NCBI RefSeq assembly: GCF_003426735.1
Contig: NZ_QVON01000005.1
Location: 1 to 64,000 of the forward strand
From: Arenibacter sp. P308M17
GTDB taxonomy: Bacteria; Bacteroidota; Bacteroidia; Flavobacteriales; Flavobacteriaceae
Length of the DNA: 64,000 nt
Direction: 5' to 3'
Numbering within the stretch: position 1 is the stretch's first letter; every line of letters starts with the position of its first letter. Made by a program: the position numbers and the translations under genes. The notes under the pieces were generated by a model that did no database searches, had not been told where the DNA came from, and worked only from the letters and a program-made list of their open reading frames with translations. This document shows, in pieces, positions 33,640-41,718 of this stretch.

Positions 33640-35061
33640 TTATTCTACATCCGCCAATTGGTCCTTGCCCTTTACTAAATTGGATTGATGCTTCTTTACC
33701 AAACGATCTATATCGGCAAGAATTTCAGGGTGCTTTGCCCCAATATCAAAATTCTCGGAAGGGTCTTCGTTTAAATTATATAATAATGGGGTATTGTGCA
33801 CTACCTTGTCCCCAAATTGGCCGTAAGAGCCTTGGGTAATGTAATGCGCTTTGTAACCTCCGAGTCGGGCCGCATACAATTGTGTTCCCCTGTAGTAGAA
33901 AACTCCGTTTCGCGGACTAGGTCCATTTTTAAAAAGGGCGACGCTTAGGTCATAACCATCCATTACCCTATCCTTGGGCATTGGCACGCCTGCCAAGGCA
34001 CTAAAGGTGGTGAATAGGTCCATAGTAGTACCCAATTCGCTTACTACGGCAGGAGCTATGTTGGAAGGCGACCAAAAAATACAGGGTTCCCGCATTCCAC
34101 CCTCCCAGGTCATGCCCTTTCCTGCCTTTAATAATCCGGCACTGCCACCATTAATACCATAGGACAGCCATGGTCCATTGTCCGAAGTAAAGACTACAAT
34201 AGTGTTTTTATCCAATCCCTCTTCCTTAAGCGTAGCAATTATTTGTCCTACGCCATGATCAATTTCGGCTACCACATCACCGTAAATTCCTCTTTTACTT
34301 TTGCCCAAAAAGTCCTTGGATGCAAAAAGGGGTATATGCGGTAGGTTGTGGGCCAAGTATATAAGGAAAGGATTGTCCTTATTTTTTTTGATATAGGCAA
34401 TGGTTTCTTGGGTATATCTTTTTGTAATGGTGTTTTGGTCGGCCGGCCGTTCTATTATCTCCGTATTCCTCATAAGGGGGACATTGAAATTTTCGGTGGG
34501 CAAGTTGCCATTCGCTTCCCTATATTCGTCTCGGTTGCCCACAAAATCCATGTCGTTGGAGTAGGGGATGCCAAAATAATAATCGAAACCGTTATTGGTA
34601 GGCAGGTATTCTTCCTTATGCCCTAAATGCCATTTGCCAATGCATGCCGTACTGTAGCCTACTTTTTTTAGTTGTTCCGCCAAGGTAATCTCCGAGGTGG
34701 GCAATCCAAATTTGGAATTCGGGAACAACACCCTTTTTACATCACTGGCCATACCGCTTCTTACCGGTAGCCTTCCAGTTAATAAGGCAGCCCTACTGGG
34801 GGTACAGACACTGGCACCTACGTAGAAATTGGTCCATTTTTGTCCTTCGGTGGCCATCTGGTCCAGATAGGGTGTCTTAATGGTAGGATGGCCATAGGTG
34901 CCAAGATCCCCATAGCCCAGATCGTCTGCAAAGATAATGATGAAATTAGGGGTTTTTCCTAGGTTTTCCTGGCTCTGACCAAAATTGCCACAACTATTGA
35001 ACAATATAAGGGTTATTAAGGTTTTAAAATATAGCTTTTTTGTAAATACTTGATCGGTCAT
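33640..35061 (-). CDS. Lipoprotein sulfatase (S1 family, Cys type)
   Basis: 473 residues. Lipobox FNSC with Cys24 puts it in the outer membrane or periplasm. The catalytic signature CTPSR (Cys86) followed by AALLTGR is the formylglycine-forming sequence; FADDLGYGDLGTYG supplies metal-binding Asp46/47, and GKWHLGH and TSDNGPWL complete the active site. It resembles arylsulfatase A / N-acetylgalactosamine-6-sulfatase types and would remove sulfate from sulfated sugars of algal or animal origin. The activating anSME enzyme and SusC/D partners are not in this window, so it is an isolated sulfatase. Closely related genes usually sit in polysaccharide-utilisation loci. Confidence 0.92.
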   Translation of the reverse strand: MTDQVFTKKLYFKTLITLILFNSCGNFGQSQENLGKTPNFIIIFADDLGYGDLGTYGHPTIKTPYLDQMATEGQKWTNFYVGASVCTPSRAALLTGRLPVRSGMASDVKRVLFPNSKFGLPTSEITLAEQLKKVGYSTACIGKWHLGHKEEYLPTNNGFDYYFGIPYSNDMDFVGNRDEYREANGNLPTENFNVPLMRNTEIIERPADQNTITKRYTQETIAYIKKNKDNPFLIYLAHNLPHIPLFASKDFLGKSKRGIYGDVVAEIDHGVGQIIATLKEEGLDKNTIVVFTSDNGPWLSYGINGGSAGLLKAGKGMTWEGGMREPCIFWSPSNIAPAVVSELGTTMDLFTTFSALAGVPMPKDRVMDGYDLSVALFKNGPSPRNGVFYYRGTQLYAARLGGYKAHYITQGSYGQFGDKVVHNTPLLYNLNEDPSENFDIGAKHPEILADIDRLVKKHQSNLVKGKDQLADVE

Positions 35062-35147
35062 TGTTTCTATTGGCTTTTATTGGGTTTGAAGATAACAAAA
35101 AAAAAGCATGGACACTTTCTGCAAAATCACGACTTCCAAATGTGGTA

Positions 35148-35657
35148 TCATGCTTTTCCACTCTTTGGGCGTGTATAGGCTTGGGCTATAAATTCGGCAA
35201 CACATGCCGGTTTTTCTTCCCCTTTTAGTTCAAATACAAGCTTCAATTTGTATTTGGCCCCGCCTTCAAAAGGGCTGAAATCCATTAGGGATACCCGAGC
35301 CCTTAAGAGGGCGCCTTCCGGAACGGCATTCATGAACCGTACTTTGTCCAATCCATAGTTTACCCCCATGACGATATCTTTGATCTTGAAGGTTTCAAAG
35401 CAGAATTTGGAGGTCAGGGACAGCACCAAAAATCCATGTGCCACTGTTTTTTTGTAGGGAGAATATTTGGCTGATTTCTCCGGGTCTATGTGGATCCATT
35501 GATTATCTCCCGTTATTCTGGCAAAGGTATCGATCATATCCTGGGTTATTTTCATATAATGGGATACCCCCAATTCCTTGCCTAAGTGTTGGGCCAAATC
35601 CGATAGCTGTGGAATTTCTGTGGAATAGGCTTGGTTGGTTGGTCTTTCTTCCGTCAT
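35148..35657 (-). CDS. MaoC-family hydratase
   Basis: 169 residues. The hot-dog fold with the hydratase-2 signature is visible: FARITGDNQWIHIDPEKSAKY with the catalytic Asp-His pair, and KTVAHGFLVLSL. Members hydrate trans-2-enoyl-CoA or -ACP (R-specific, PhaJ-like). The FabG-like reductase gene lies 33 bases upstream on the same strand; together they could run part of an (R)-3-hydroxyacyl route. No polyester synthase is seen in the window, so PHA synthesis is only one possibility. Confidence 0.9.
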   Translation of the reverse strand: MTEERPTNQAYSTEIPQLSDLAQHLGKELGVSHYMKITQDMIDTFARITGDNQWIHIDPEKSAKYSPYKKTVAHGFLVLSLTSKFCFETFKIKDIVMGVNYGLDKVRFMNAVPEGALLRARVSLMDFSPFEGGAKYKLKLVFELKGEEKPACVAEFIAQAYTRPKSGKA

Positions 35658-35690
35658 TTGTTTGTGTAATTATACAGTTAATGGGTCTTA

Positions 35691-36434
35691 TTACACGGGC
35701 ATGGCACCACCATTGGCATGCAAGGTATGGCCACTTATAAATCCGGCTTCTTTGGAGGCTAGGAAGAGATAGGCATGCCCCATATCTTCGGGAGTACCGA
35801 TTCTGCCTACGGGAATCATCGAAATCCCGGCCTGTACAACATCTTCGGGCATTGAATCCGTCATTTCGGTTTTAATAAATCCTGGAGCAACAGCATTGAC
35901 AGTAATATTGTATTTGCCAACTTCCCTACAGAGGGAATGCGTAAAGCCTACTATCGCAGCTTTACTGGCACTATAATTGGTCTGTCCAAAGGCACCTTGA
36001 TAGGCATTGATGGAGGAGGCGGAAATAATCCTGCCATAATTGGCCGTCTTCATATGGGGGACAATGGCTTTGGCGGTGATATATAGGGAATCCACATTAA
36101 CGCGCATAACTTGATCCCATTCCCGGCGACTCATTTTTAGGATAGATCTGTCGCGGATTATTCCGGCGTTGTTGATAAGTACGTCTATCTTCCCATATTC
36201 GGAAATTACCTTTGCAACGGCCATGTCAACAGAATCTTGGTTGGACACATCTACATTTTGATAAAATATCCTGCCACCCATTTTGGCAATATGGTCCGCA
36301 GTTTTCCGGCCTTCTTCCAGTACATCCCATAAGGCTACAGTGGCCCCTTCATTGCAGAAGATTTTGCAGATTCCTTCGCCTATTCCTCTTGCACCACCGG
36401 TTATGATGACCACCTGCCCCTCTAATTTTTTCAT
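35691..36434 (-). CDS. fabG: 3-oxoacyl-ACP/CoA reductase, FabG/PhaB-like
   Basis: 247 residues, the classical SDR length. GGARGIGEGI cofactor motif near residue 14, LINNAGIIRD, ISASS catalytic serine, the YSASKAAIVGFTHS tyrosine-lysine motif, and VNAVAPGFIKTEMT. It reduces 3-oxoacyl thioesters with NADPH. It is not with the other fatty-acid synthesis genes but with a MaoC hydratase, which suggests a side pathway rather than the main FAS cycle. The ATG is preceded by a short AT-rich stretch and a TIR element begins 28 bases further. Confidence 0.92.
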   Translation of the reverse strand: MKKLEGQVVIITGGARGIGEGICKIFCNEGATVALWDVLEEGRKTADHIAKMGGRIFYQNVDVSNQDSVDMAVAKVISEYGKIDVLINNAGIIRDRSILKMSRREWDQVMRVNVDSLYITAKAIVPHMKTANYGRIISASSINAYQGAFGQTNYSASKAAIVGFTHSLCREVGKYNITVNAVAPGFIKTEMTDSMPEDVVQAGISMIPVGRIGTPEDMGHAYLFLASKEAGFISGHTLHANGGAMPV

Positions 36435-36461
36435 TTCGTGTTTTTTTTAACCTATTTTAAT

Positions 36462-36629
36462 CTAGTATATAGTCAAGCCTAAACCTACGGGTAATCCAAG
36501 GTGTCTCTTGAGCCGCTCCTGCGTTGCAAAAATTCTTACGTAGCTATGGCTATGCTCGTTTTTTCCGCCTTGGCCCAACTCAAGATCCATCATTCCTTAC
36601 CCGTCATTTAAACGTTGACTAGACACTGG
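36462..36629. mobile_element. 168-bp TIR element (copy B)
   Basis: Left end CTAGTATATAGTCAAgcct, right end reverse complement CCAGTGTCTAGTCAAcg. Interior is the same as copy A (tcttgagccgctcct, acgtagctatggctatgctcg, aactcaagatccatcattcctta). Non-coding. The rest of the 387-base gap 36435-36821 shows no gene. Confidence 0.75.
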
Positions 36630-36821
36630 TAATTTAAAAAACTTTGGACACAAACGCTAAAGAAGAGGCATGTATTATTGGGAGAAGATAAGTAAGGCCA
36701 TCCCTTCTGGCCGTGATTATTACAAGTATGGTATTTTTAAAAGAAAGCATAGAAAGAAAATACCCTAGAAATCAAAGAAATTGATTTATAGGGCAAATGT
36801 TATTTTTTATCTTTTATTGTT

Positions 36822-37292
36822 TTAAAACTGATACCTAACACCTAGTGCAATATCCAAATCCAGATCATCCGAATAGTCGTCATTGAAACCCAACTCGGGA
36901 CGTATGTCCAGGGACAGCAAAAGGGGGAAATCAAAATTACATTCTATACCTATATCGCCGGCAACCAATGCAAAGGTACCATCCCCAGCCGGCGAATCAA
37001 AGGAGCCAATTCCTGCTCCGGCACCGACATACCAATTAAATAGCCCTTCTATCGGCATTACCCATTGATAGAGTCCCACCAATTTAAAGGCATCCACATT
37101 GTTGGAATCGCGCCAACCCAGATCAAATTCGAGCCTGTTGTTGTCAGTTACCGCCCTCTGATAGGAGACCTCCCCTCCAAATCCGTCATTGTCCCCAAGC
37201 CTTAAACCAAGGGCATTTTTGGAAACATCTTGGGCATTGGCCGCCACAATTGTCATTGTTGTAATAGCTATTACACTAAGTATTTTCTTCAT
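36822..37292 (-). CDS. Small outer-membrane beta-barrel protein
   Basis: 156 residues. Signal peptide 1-20 (MKKILSVIAITTMTIVAANA), then alternating hydrophobic strands with polar turns, the final strand ending in aromatic YQF, the signal for outer-membrane insertion. The predicted eight strands suit an OmpX/OmpA-like barrel: GGEVSYQRAV, RLEFDLGWR, FNWYVGAGAGIG. Its function cannot be told. A possible -7 box (TATTTTTG) lies 25 bases before the start codon (37317-37324), without a clear -33 partner. Confidence 0.8.
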   Translation of the reverse strand: MKKILSVIAITTMTIVAANAQDVSKNALGLRLGDNDGFGGEVSYQRAVTDNNRLEFDLGWRDSNNVDAFKLVGLYQWVMPIEGLFNWYVGAGAGIGSFDSPAGDGTFALVAGDIGIECNFDFPLLLSLDIRPELGFNDDYSDDLDLDIALGVRYQF

Positions 37293-37489
37293 GATTATGA
37301 CTGTTTTAATTTATTACAAAAATAGATATTGTTGGGTATCCCCATTGTCCCCATCAAAACAAATTATAACTCCATTGGGATTCTAAGGGGTGGTCTATGG
37401 AAAAAGTCAATATTAAATGTTGTAGGGCTATTAATTAAAATGGGATTGCCGTACTTTGTAATTACTAGTTTTTAATTTATATACCGTTT

Positions 37490-39061
37490 ATGGCCCACCG
37501 CAAACAGATAAAGCGCAGGGTATGGATCATCCTGATTCCGATAGTCTTGATCCTACTTTTGTTTACCGTATTACATTTCAGGGCCAAGGCGTTTATTAAA
37601 AATTTTCTGGACGAAAAAATACCCGATCATATACATTTGACCTATAACCAAATTGAAGTAAATCTGTTGGCGGGCTCCATTGGATTAACGGAGGTAGGGT
37701 TGGATTTTTTGGACAAGGATACGGGCATTGGAAAAGCGGGGCTAAGCTTGGAAACTATAGATATTGAGGGGATAGGTTATTTCAAGGCACTATTTGGAAA
37801 CACCATAAGTGTCCGTCATATCCGATTGTCAAGGCCAAGGGGGGAATATTATCAAGGATCGCACCAAGTAGAAAATCAAGAGGGTTCGGTACCCGAAGGA
37901 ACCGAGGAAAAAACATTGTCCATAGCCCAATTGTCCATTGAAGATGGTGCATTCAGGATTTTGGGAAAGGTTGGGGATTCTTCCGTTTTTTCCGTGGAAA
38001 AGCTGAATTTGGCCTTAAAAAATATAAACGTGGATAGGGAAACAATAAACGGGGAAATTCCATTTTCCTATGGGGATTATGATCTGAGTACAGGAATGAT
38101 TTCTGCTGATCTGGGCCCATATGAGGCACTTACCCTAAGCGGAACAAGTATTAAGAACAGGGAATTACTACTTGGTAATTTATCCCTGAAATCTAAATTT
38201 GACAAGACAACCCTTTCCAAAAAATTGGACAAAGAGCACGATTATATTGATTTGAAAATTCCTGAAGTGCGTATGGTAAATATGGATTTTGGATTTAATG
38301 CAGAACGATTTTTCCTGAAGGCCACATCGGTTGTTCTTCAAGAACCAAATATGGAAATATATCGTGATAAACTAGTTGCGGATGATTATGGGCAAAAAAA
38401 ACTATACAGCCAAATGCTTCGTGAGCTGCCCATAGATCTGAATGTTTCAGAAGTTAAAATTAACGATGGATATATTTCGTATTCGGAATTGGTAAAAAAT
38501 GGTACAAGCCCGGGAGAGATCTTATTTGCAGATCTGGAGGCCACCTTGGGCAATGTTTCCAATACCTATGAAAATGGTGTAAAAACCGAGATTGATGCCA
38601 GGGCCAAACTTATGGGGGAAGCACCGATAGAGCTTACATGGAATTTTGATGCCAATAAGGATAACGATGCATTTTTTGTTTCTGGCGTAGTTACGAATTT
38701 TAGGTCTGAAAGCATCAATCAATTTCTGAGGTCCAATCTTCGTACAGAGGCAGAAGGTGATATACAAGAGCTCTATTTTACAGTTAGTGGGGATGTGAAC
38801 AGTTCCACTGGGGACATGAAAATGAATTATGAAAATTTTCGCTTTAGAGTTCTTAAAAAGGATAGGATGGGCGTAAATAAACTATTGACCTTCGTTGGCA
38901 ATATTTTTACCAATGATGGTTCAGGGACGGACAAATCCGGATATAGATATGGGGAAATATATGCTGAAAGGGATAATACCAAGTCTTTCTTTAATTATTT
39001 ATGGCTCAATGTAATGGACGGGATGGTAAGTACACTTACCGGGAATGGCAAAAAGGAATAA
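37490..39061 (+). CDS. AsmA/DUF748-like membrane-anchored protein
   Basis: 523 residues. A single N-terminal membrane helix (~10-28; VWIILIPIVLILLLFTVLHF), then a long beta-rich region of repeating ~30-residue blocks (IEVNLLAGSIGLTEVGLDF; LSIAQLSIEDGAFRIL; VKINDGYISYSELVKNG). This is the pattern of AsmA-like/DUF748 proteins, which form a groove bridging inner and outer membranes for phospholipid traffic. The length is about half that of E. coli YhdP/TamB-type proteins. Function is inferred from fold type only. Confidence 0.72.
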   Translation: MAHRKQIKRRVWIILIPIVLILLLFTVLHFRAKAFIKNFLDEKIPDHIHLTYNQIEVNLLAGSIGLTEVGLDFLDKDTGIGKAGLSLETIDIEGIGYFKALFGNTISVRHIRLSRPRGEYYQGSHQVENQEGSVPEGTEEKTLSIAQLSIEDGAFRILGKVGDSSVFSVEKLNLALKNINVDRETINGEIPFSYGDYDLSTGMISADLGPYEALTLSGTSIKNRELLLGNLSLKSKFDKTTLSKKLDKEHDYIDLKIPEVRMVNMDFGFNAERFFLKATSVVLQEPNMEIYRDKLVADDYGQKKLYSQMLRELPIDLNVSEVKINDGYISYSELVKNGTSPGEILFADLEATLGNVSNTYENGVKTEIDARAKLMGEAPIELTWNFDANKDNDAFFVSGVVTNFRSESINQFLRSNLRTEAEGDIQELYFTVSGDVNSSTGDMKMNYENFRFRVLKKDRMGVNKLLTFVGNIFTNDGSGTDKSGYRYGEIYAERDNTKSFFNYLWLNVMDGMVSTLTGNGKKE

Positions 39062-39206
39062 TTTATTTTCGGGATAACGGCCATACAATTACCTTTCCAT
39101 AAGCCTTGTGCATATAAAGCAAAGCAATAAATCGTTTGAATCAATTCTTCAGGAGAAACCATCGTAACTTGTGCTTATTAATAGAAAATAAAATTATTTA
39201 AATATT

Positions 39207-39695
39207 ATGAAAACAACACAAGCAACTATCGGGATCGAGAAAGACAATAGAAAGGCTGTAGTGGCAATGCTGGGCAAACTTTTGGCGGACGAGTATTTAC
39301 TCTATACCAAATTGCGGAATGCGCATTGGAATGTAGAGGGGATCGACTTCCACACCAAACACGTTTTTTTTGAGGAAGAATACAATAAGATAGAAAAAAT
39401 TGTTGATGAGGTTGCAGAGCGAATCCGTATGTTGGGATTCTATTCTCCTGGAACTTTAAAAGAGTTTTTAGCACTTTCCCATTTGAAGGATGAAAGCCCA
39501 AAAAAGAACGATAGTGCCAGTTTTATGGAAGTTTTACTGGAAGACCATGGTACTATAATCAAGTTCATTAGAAAAAGTATCAGTGAAAATGCAGAGGACC
39601 ACAATGACGAAGGTACGGCCGATTTTATAACCGGAATCATGCAAATGCACGAGCAGATGTCCTGGATGCTGAGAGCTTCCTTGAAAACCTTTTAA
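39207..39695 (+). CDS. dps: Dps ferritin-like DNA-protection protein
   Basis: 162 residues. The ferroxidase residues lie in LRNAHWNVEGIDFHTKHVFF and EEEYNKIEKIVDEVAERI, the pattern H..D..E that places iron at the interface of Dps dimers; LLEDHGTIIKFIRKSI completes the bundle. It oxidises Fe2+ with H2O2 and protects DNA, forming a 12-mer. The N-terminus is short, so DNA binding may be weak. Followed by a strong terminator, so it is monocistronic. Confidence 0.93.
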   Translation: MKTTQATIGIEKDNRKAVVAMLGKLLADEYLLYTKLRNAHWNVEGIDFHTKHVFFEEEYNKIEKIVDEVAERIRMLGFYSPGTLKEFLALSHLKDESPKKNDSASFMEVLLEDHGTIIKFIRKSISENAEDHNDEGTADFITGIMQMHEQMSWMLRASLKTF

Positions 39696-39726
39696 AAAGA
39701 AAACAACACACTTTAACTTATTCAAG

Positions 39727-39756
39727 AACGGCAGGGGAATCTCCTGCCGTTTTATT
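39727..39756 (+). terminator. Intrinsic terminator after dps
   Basis: ACGGCAGG (39728-39735), short loop, CCTGCCGT (39743-39750) then TTTATT. It lies 32 bases after the dps stop. Confidence 0.8.
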
Positions 39757-39761
39757 GTAAG

Positions 39762-39927
39762 CTGGTGTCCTGTCAACCCTACTTTAGCCATCCCAAGTCT
39801 TGCTCTTTTTCACCCGGCCTTCGTTAAAAAACAGTTCCGTAGCTACGGCTATGCAACTTTTTTTTGCCTTGGCCAGATAAAAAATAGCGGAGACTTAAAC
39901 GACACAGTAGCATTGACACGACACTAG
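39762..39927. mobile_element. 166-bp TIR element (copy C, diverged)
   Basis: Left end CTGGTGTCcTGTCAAccCTAC, right end reverse complement CTAGTGTCgTGTCAAtgCTAC. The central gtagctacggctatgcaac and ccttggcc match copies A and B; the outer parts match the fragments at 10484-10554 and 31216-31240. Non-coding. The rest of the gap to 40020 holds only a terminator. Confidence 0.75.
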
Positions 39928-39967
39928 GCCAATGGGAATGAATGCCTGTTGGGTTAATAAAAAAATA

Positions 39968-39997
39968 AACAAAAAAAACCAGTCAAAAAGACTGGTT
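39968..39997 (-). terminator. Intrinsic terminator after the AraC gene
   Basis: On the minus strand AACCAGTC-ttttt-GACTGGTT followed by a run of T (plus-strand A-run 39971-39978). It lies 23 bases after the stop at 40021 and closes the operon 41389-40021. Confidence 0.85.
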
Positions 39998-40020
39998 GTA
40001 TAAATAATATCAACTATAAA

Positions 40021-41052
40021 TTAGGCTGTAACAGCTAACTGATTTTGATGGTCCTGATAGTGTTTGGGACTACAATTGTATTTTTCTTTAAATATCTTGG
40101 AGAAATAGCTTCTGCTGGTTAGGCCTACACTATATACTATTTCCGAAATATTGAGCTCGGTGGTTTTTATAAGATGTTCTGCGGTCTCTACCCTTACGTT
40201 CCTAATGTAATCTGTAACCGTTCTATCGAACATAAGTTTAAAACCTTCCTGAAGTTTCGCAGGTGAAAGACCGGATTTATTACTTAGGTATTTTAGGCTA
40301 TATTGAATTTCCGGATAGTTCTTAATGAAGTTGGATAGCTCCTTTATGTCGTCCATCTCATCTTTGGTCAAGGATCCGAAATTATTTTTTGCATTCTTTT
40401 TATCCTCCTTGTGTTGCTGGATCTCCATGGCCAAAATAACGTGGACAATACCTTTTATCAAAAGATTTCGCACCAGTCCCTTTTGGGTAATTGCGGCCAA
40501 TTGTTGTATTTTCTCTGCAATCTTAAGATTATAGGAGCCGACATAGGCACAAATATTCTGCCCTGTTTTTGGTAAAAAGGTTTTTAATAGCTGATTTCTA
40601 AGGAGGTCGATACTTTCACCCTCATGTTCAACTTCATTTGTGTCCACCATAATATTGGTAAGCTTAACAAGTTCATCTTTCCTAAAGAACAAGGTAGTGT
40701 CCTGACTGGGGTCACAGGAAAAAATTCCTGTTTGGAATTGGTTTAGAATTCTTTTTTCTCCTTTGATTCCAAAACTGTGACTAATTTTTCCCTTGGCACA
40801 ATACATAAAATGAATGGGATTGGTAATGGGCATATTATTTATGAGCAGCATATCCTCTTTGAAGACAATGTTGTATTCCATGAACGATACGTTGTTCTTA
40901 AAGGAAACTCCACTGATGACTCCGCTTACCAAATTATTGTGCAGTTCTAAACTGTATTCCTGTGGTCGGATTTTTAATTTTCCTCCTAGGTCTTGCTGTA
41001 ACTGATTGAATATATTGGCTATATTGTTCGTTTTTAAATATACAATTTTCAT
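40021..41052 (-). CDS. AraC-family regulator with stand-alone N-terminal domain
   Basis: 343 residues. The last ~100 form the two helix-turn-helix motifs (LKYLSNKSGLSPAKLQEGFK; NISEIVYSVGLTSRSYFSKIF; CSPKHYQDH). The first ~230 residues have no cysteine-rich or cupin mark that I can name. It is the third gene of an operon with a 47-residue protein and an lmo0937-type membrane peptide (29-base gap), and a terminator follows. In Flavobacteriia AraC proteins of this kind accompany small stress proteins; control of that operon is an inference. Confidence 0.88.
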   Translation of the reverse strand: MKIVYLKTNNIANIFNQLQQDLGGKLKIRPQEYSLELHNNLVSGVISGVSFKNNVSFMEYNIVFKEDMLLINNMPITNPIHFMYCAKGKISHSFGIKGEKRILNQFQTGIFSCDPSQDTTLFFRKDELVKLTNIMVDTNEVEHEGESIDLLRNQLLKTFLPKTGQNICAYVGSYNLKIAEKIQQLAAITQKGLVRNLLIKGIVHVILAMEIQQHKEDKKNAKNNFGSLTKDEMDDIKELSNFIKNYPEIQYSLKYLSNKSGLSPAKLQEGFKLMFDRTVTDYIRNVRVETAEHLIKTTELNISEIVYSVGLTSRSYFSKIFKEKYNCSPKHYQDHQNQLAVTA

Positions 41053-41081
41053 GTTTTCGTATTTTAGAATTATTACTTCTT

Positions 41082-41234
41082 TTATTTATCCCTAACAACC
41101 CTGATAATAAATAGAACCACGGCAATTAGAAGGAATAGGTGTACCATCATGCCAATGTTGAATAAGAAAAAGCCAATTACCCAAAGTAAGAGCATAAGTA
41201 AAGCGATGATAATCAGTATTTTCGATATTTTCAT
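41082..41234 (-). CDS. lmo0937-family small membrane protein
   Basis: 50 residues, two membrane helices (KILIIIALLMLLLWVIGFFL; VHLFLLIAVVLFIIRVV) separated by FNIGMM and a basic end (RDK). This is the layout of the lmo0937/DUF5670 family, short membrane proteins often induced by salt, cold or envelope stress and with no known biochemistry. Lies between the 47-residue gene (11-base gap) and the AraC gene (29-base gap). Confidence 0.85.
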   Translation of the reverse strand: MKISKILIIIALLMLLLWVIGFFLFNIGMMVHLFLLIAVVLFIIRVVRDK

Positions 41235-41245
41235 TGTTAAAAAAG

Positions 41246-41389
41246 TTACTGAACCTGGTTGGATTCAGGTTGGCAATTGGTCATTCCTAGGATAAAATTA
41301 TCAGGAATGTCATAATTTTTGTTGTCCTTGGAATCCAAAGTCCAGCTTTTACCGATCTTTGAATTTAATGGTGCTGTTATTTTTTTCAT
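41246..41389 (-). CDS. 47-residue soluble peptide
   Basis: Frame from ATG 41389 (MKKITAPLNSKIGKSWTLDS) to TAA. It has a single cysteine near its end and no membrane segment. No family is recognised. The product is translated from the first open frame of the operon; the start-to-stop spacing to the lmo0937 gene (11 bases) supports it. It may be a real gene or a leader. Confidence 0.5.
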   Translation of the reverse strand: MKKITAPLNSKIGKSWTLDSKDNKNYDIPDNFILGMTNCQPESNQVQ

Positions 41390-41448
41390 GTTGGCCGTCT
41401 TTAAATTTGTGTTCAGTAAAGGTCGTTATCGTAACAGCGTTTAATGTT

Positions 41449-41463
41449 ATACAATTTTTGTAT
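41449..41463 (-). promoter_or_regulatory. Palindrome upstream of the small-protein operon
   Basis: ATACAA-ttt-TTGTAT, perfect 6-bp arms, 60 bases before the first start codon of the operon. AT-rich and near other inverted words (gttatac / gttatataa). A possible operator for the AraC protein of the same operon, on position alone. Confidence 0.35.
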
Positions 41464-41553
41464 TCTGTTATATAATTCAACGAAACAGTCCCTTTTCATT
41501 AAATAAAACAGGATTTTAATGGATAACATCAATTGAAAGGAATAGTGGTAATT

Positions 41554-41631
41554 ATGTTGTACTGGATTTTATTGCCGGTCTTAGGGGTCTTGGTCGTTGT
41601 GGGTTGGACCAAACCTTGGAGCATTATGTAA
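41554..41631 (+). CDS. Possible 25-residue membrane peptide
   Basis: ATG 41554 to TAA: a peptide that is one hydrophobic helix (MLYWILLPVLGVLVVVGWTK) with a short tail. A GTG three codons upstream is in frame. Composition is strikingly hydrophobic for intergenic sequence, but nothing else supports it. It lies between the kinase gene and the small-protein operon (gap 41390-41718), which shows no other gene. Confidence 0.25.
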   Translation: MLYWILLPVLGVLVVVGWTKPWSIM

Positions 41632-41718
41632 GGTGAAATAATTATATAGATGCAATCCCAAAAGTTAAACATGCAATGACTTCTCACTGCGCAAACCTTG
41701 AATCTTGAACCTTGAACC

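Noticed and set aside
35148-36434. A polyhydroxyalkanoate operon
   Set aside because: Only reductase and hydratase are present; no PhaC, PhaA or phasin is in the window, so the pathway is not claimed.
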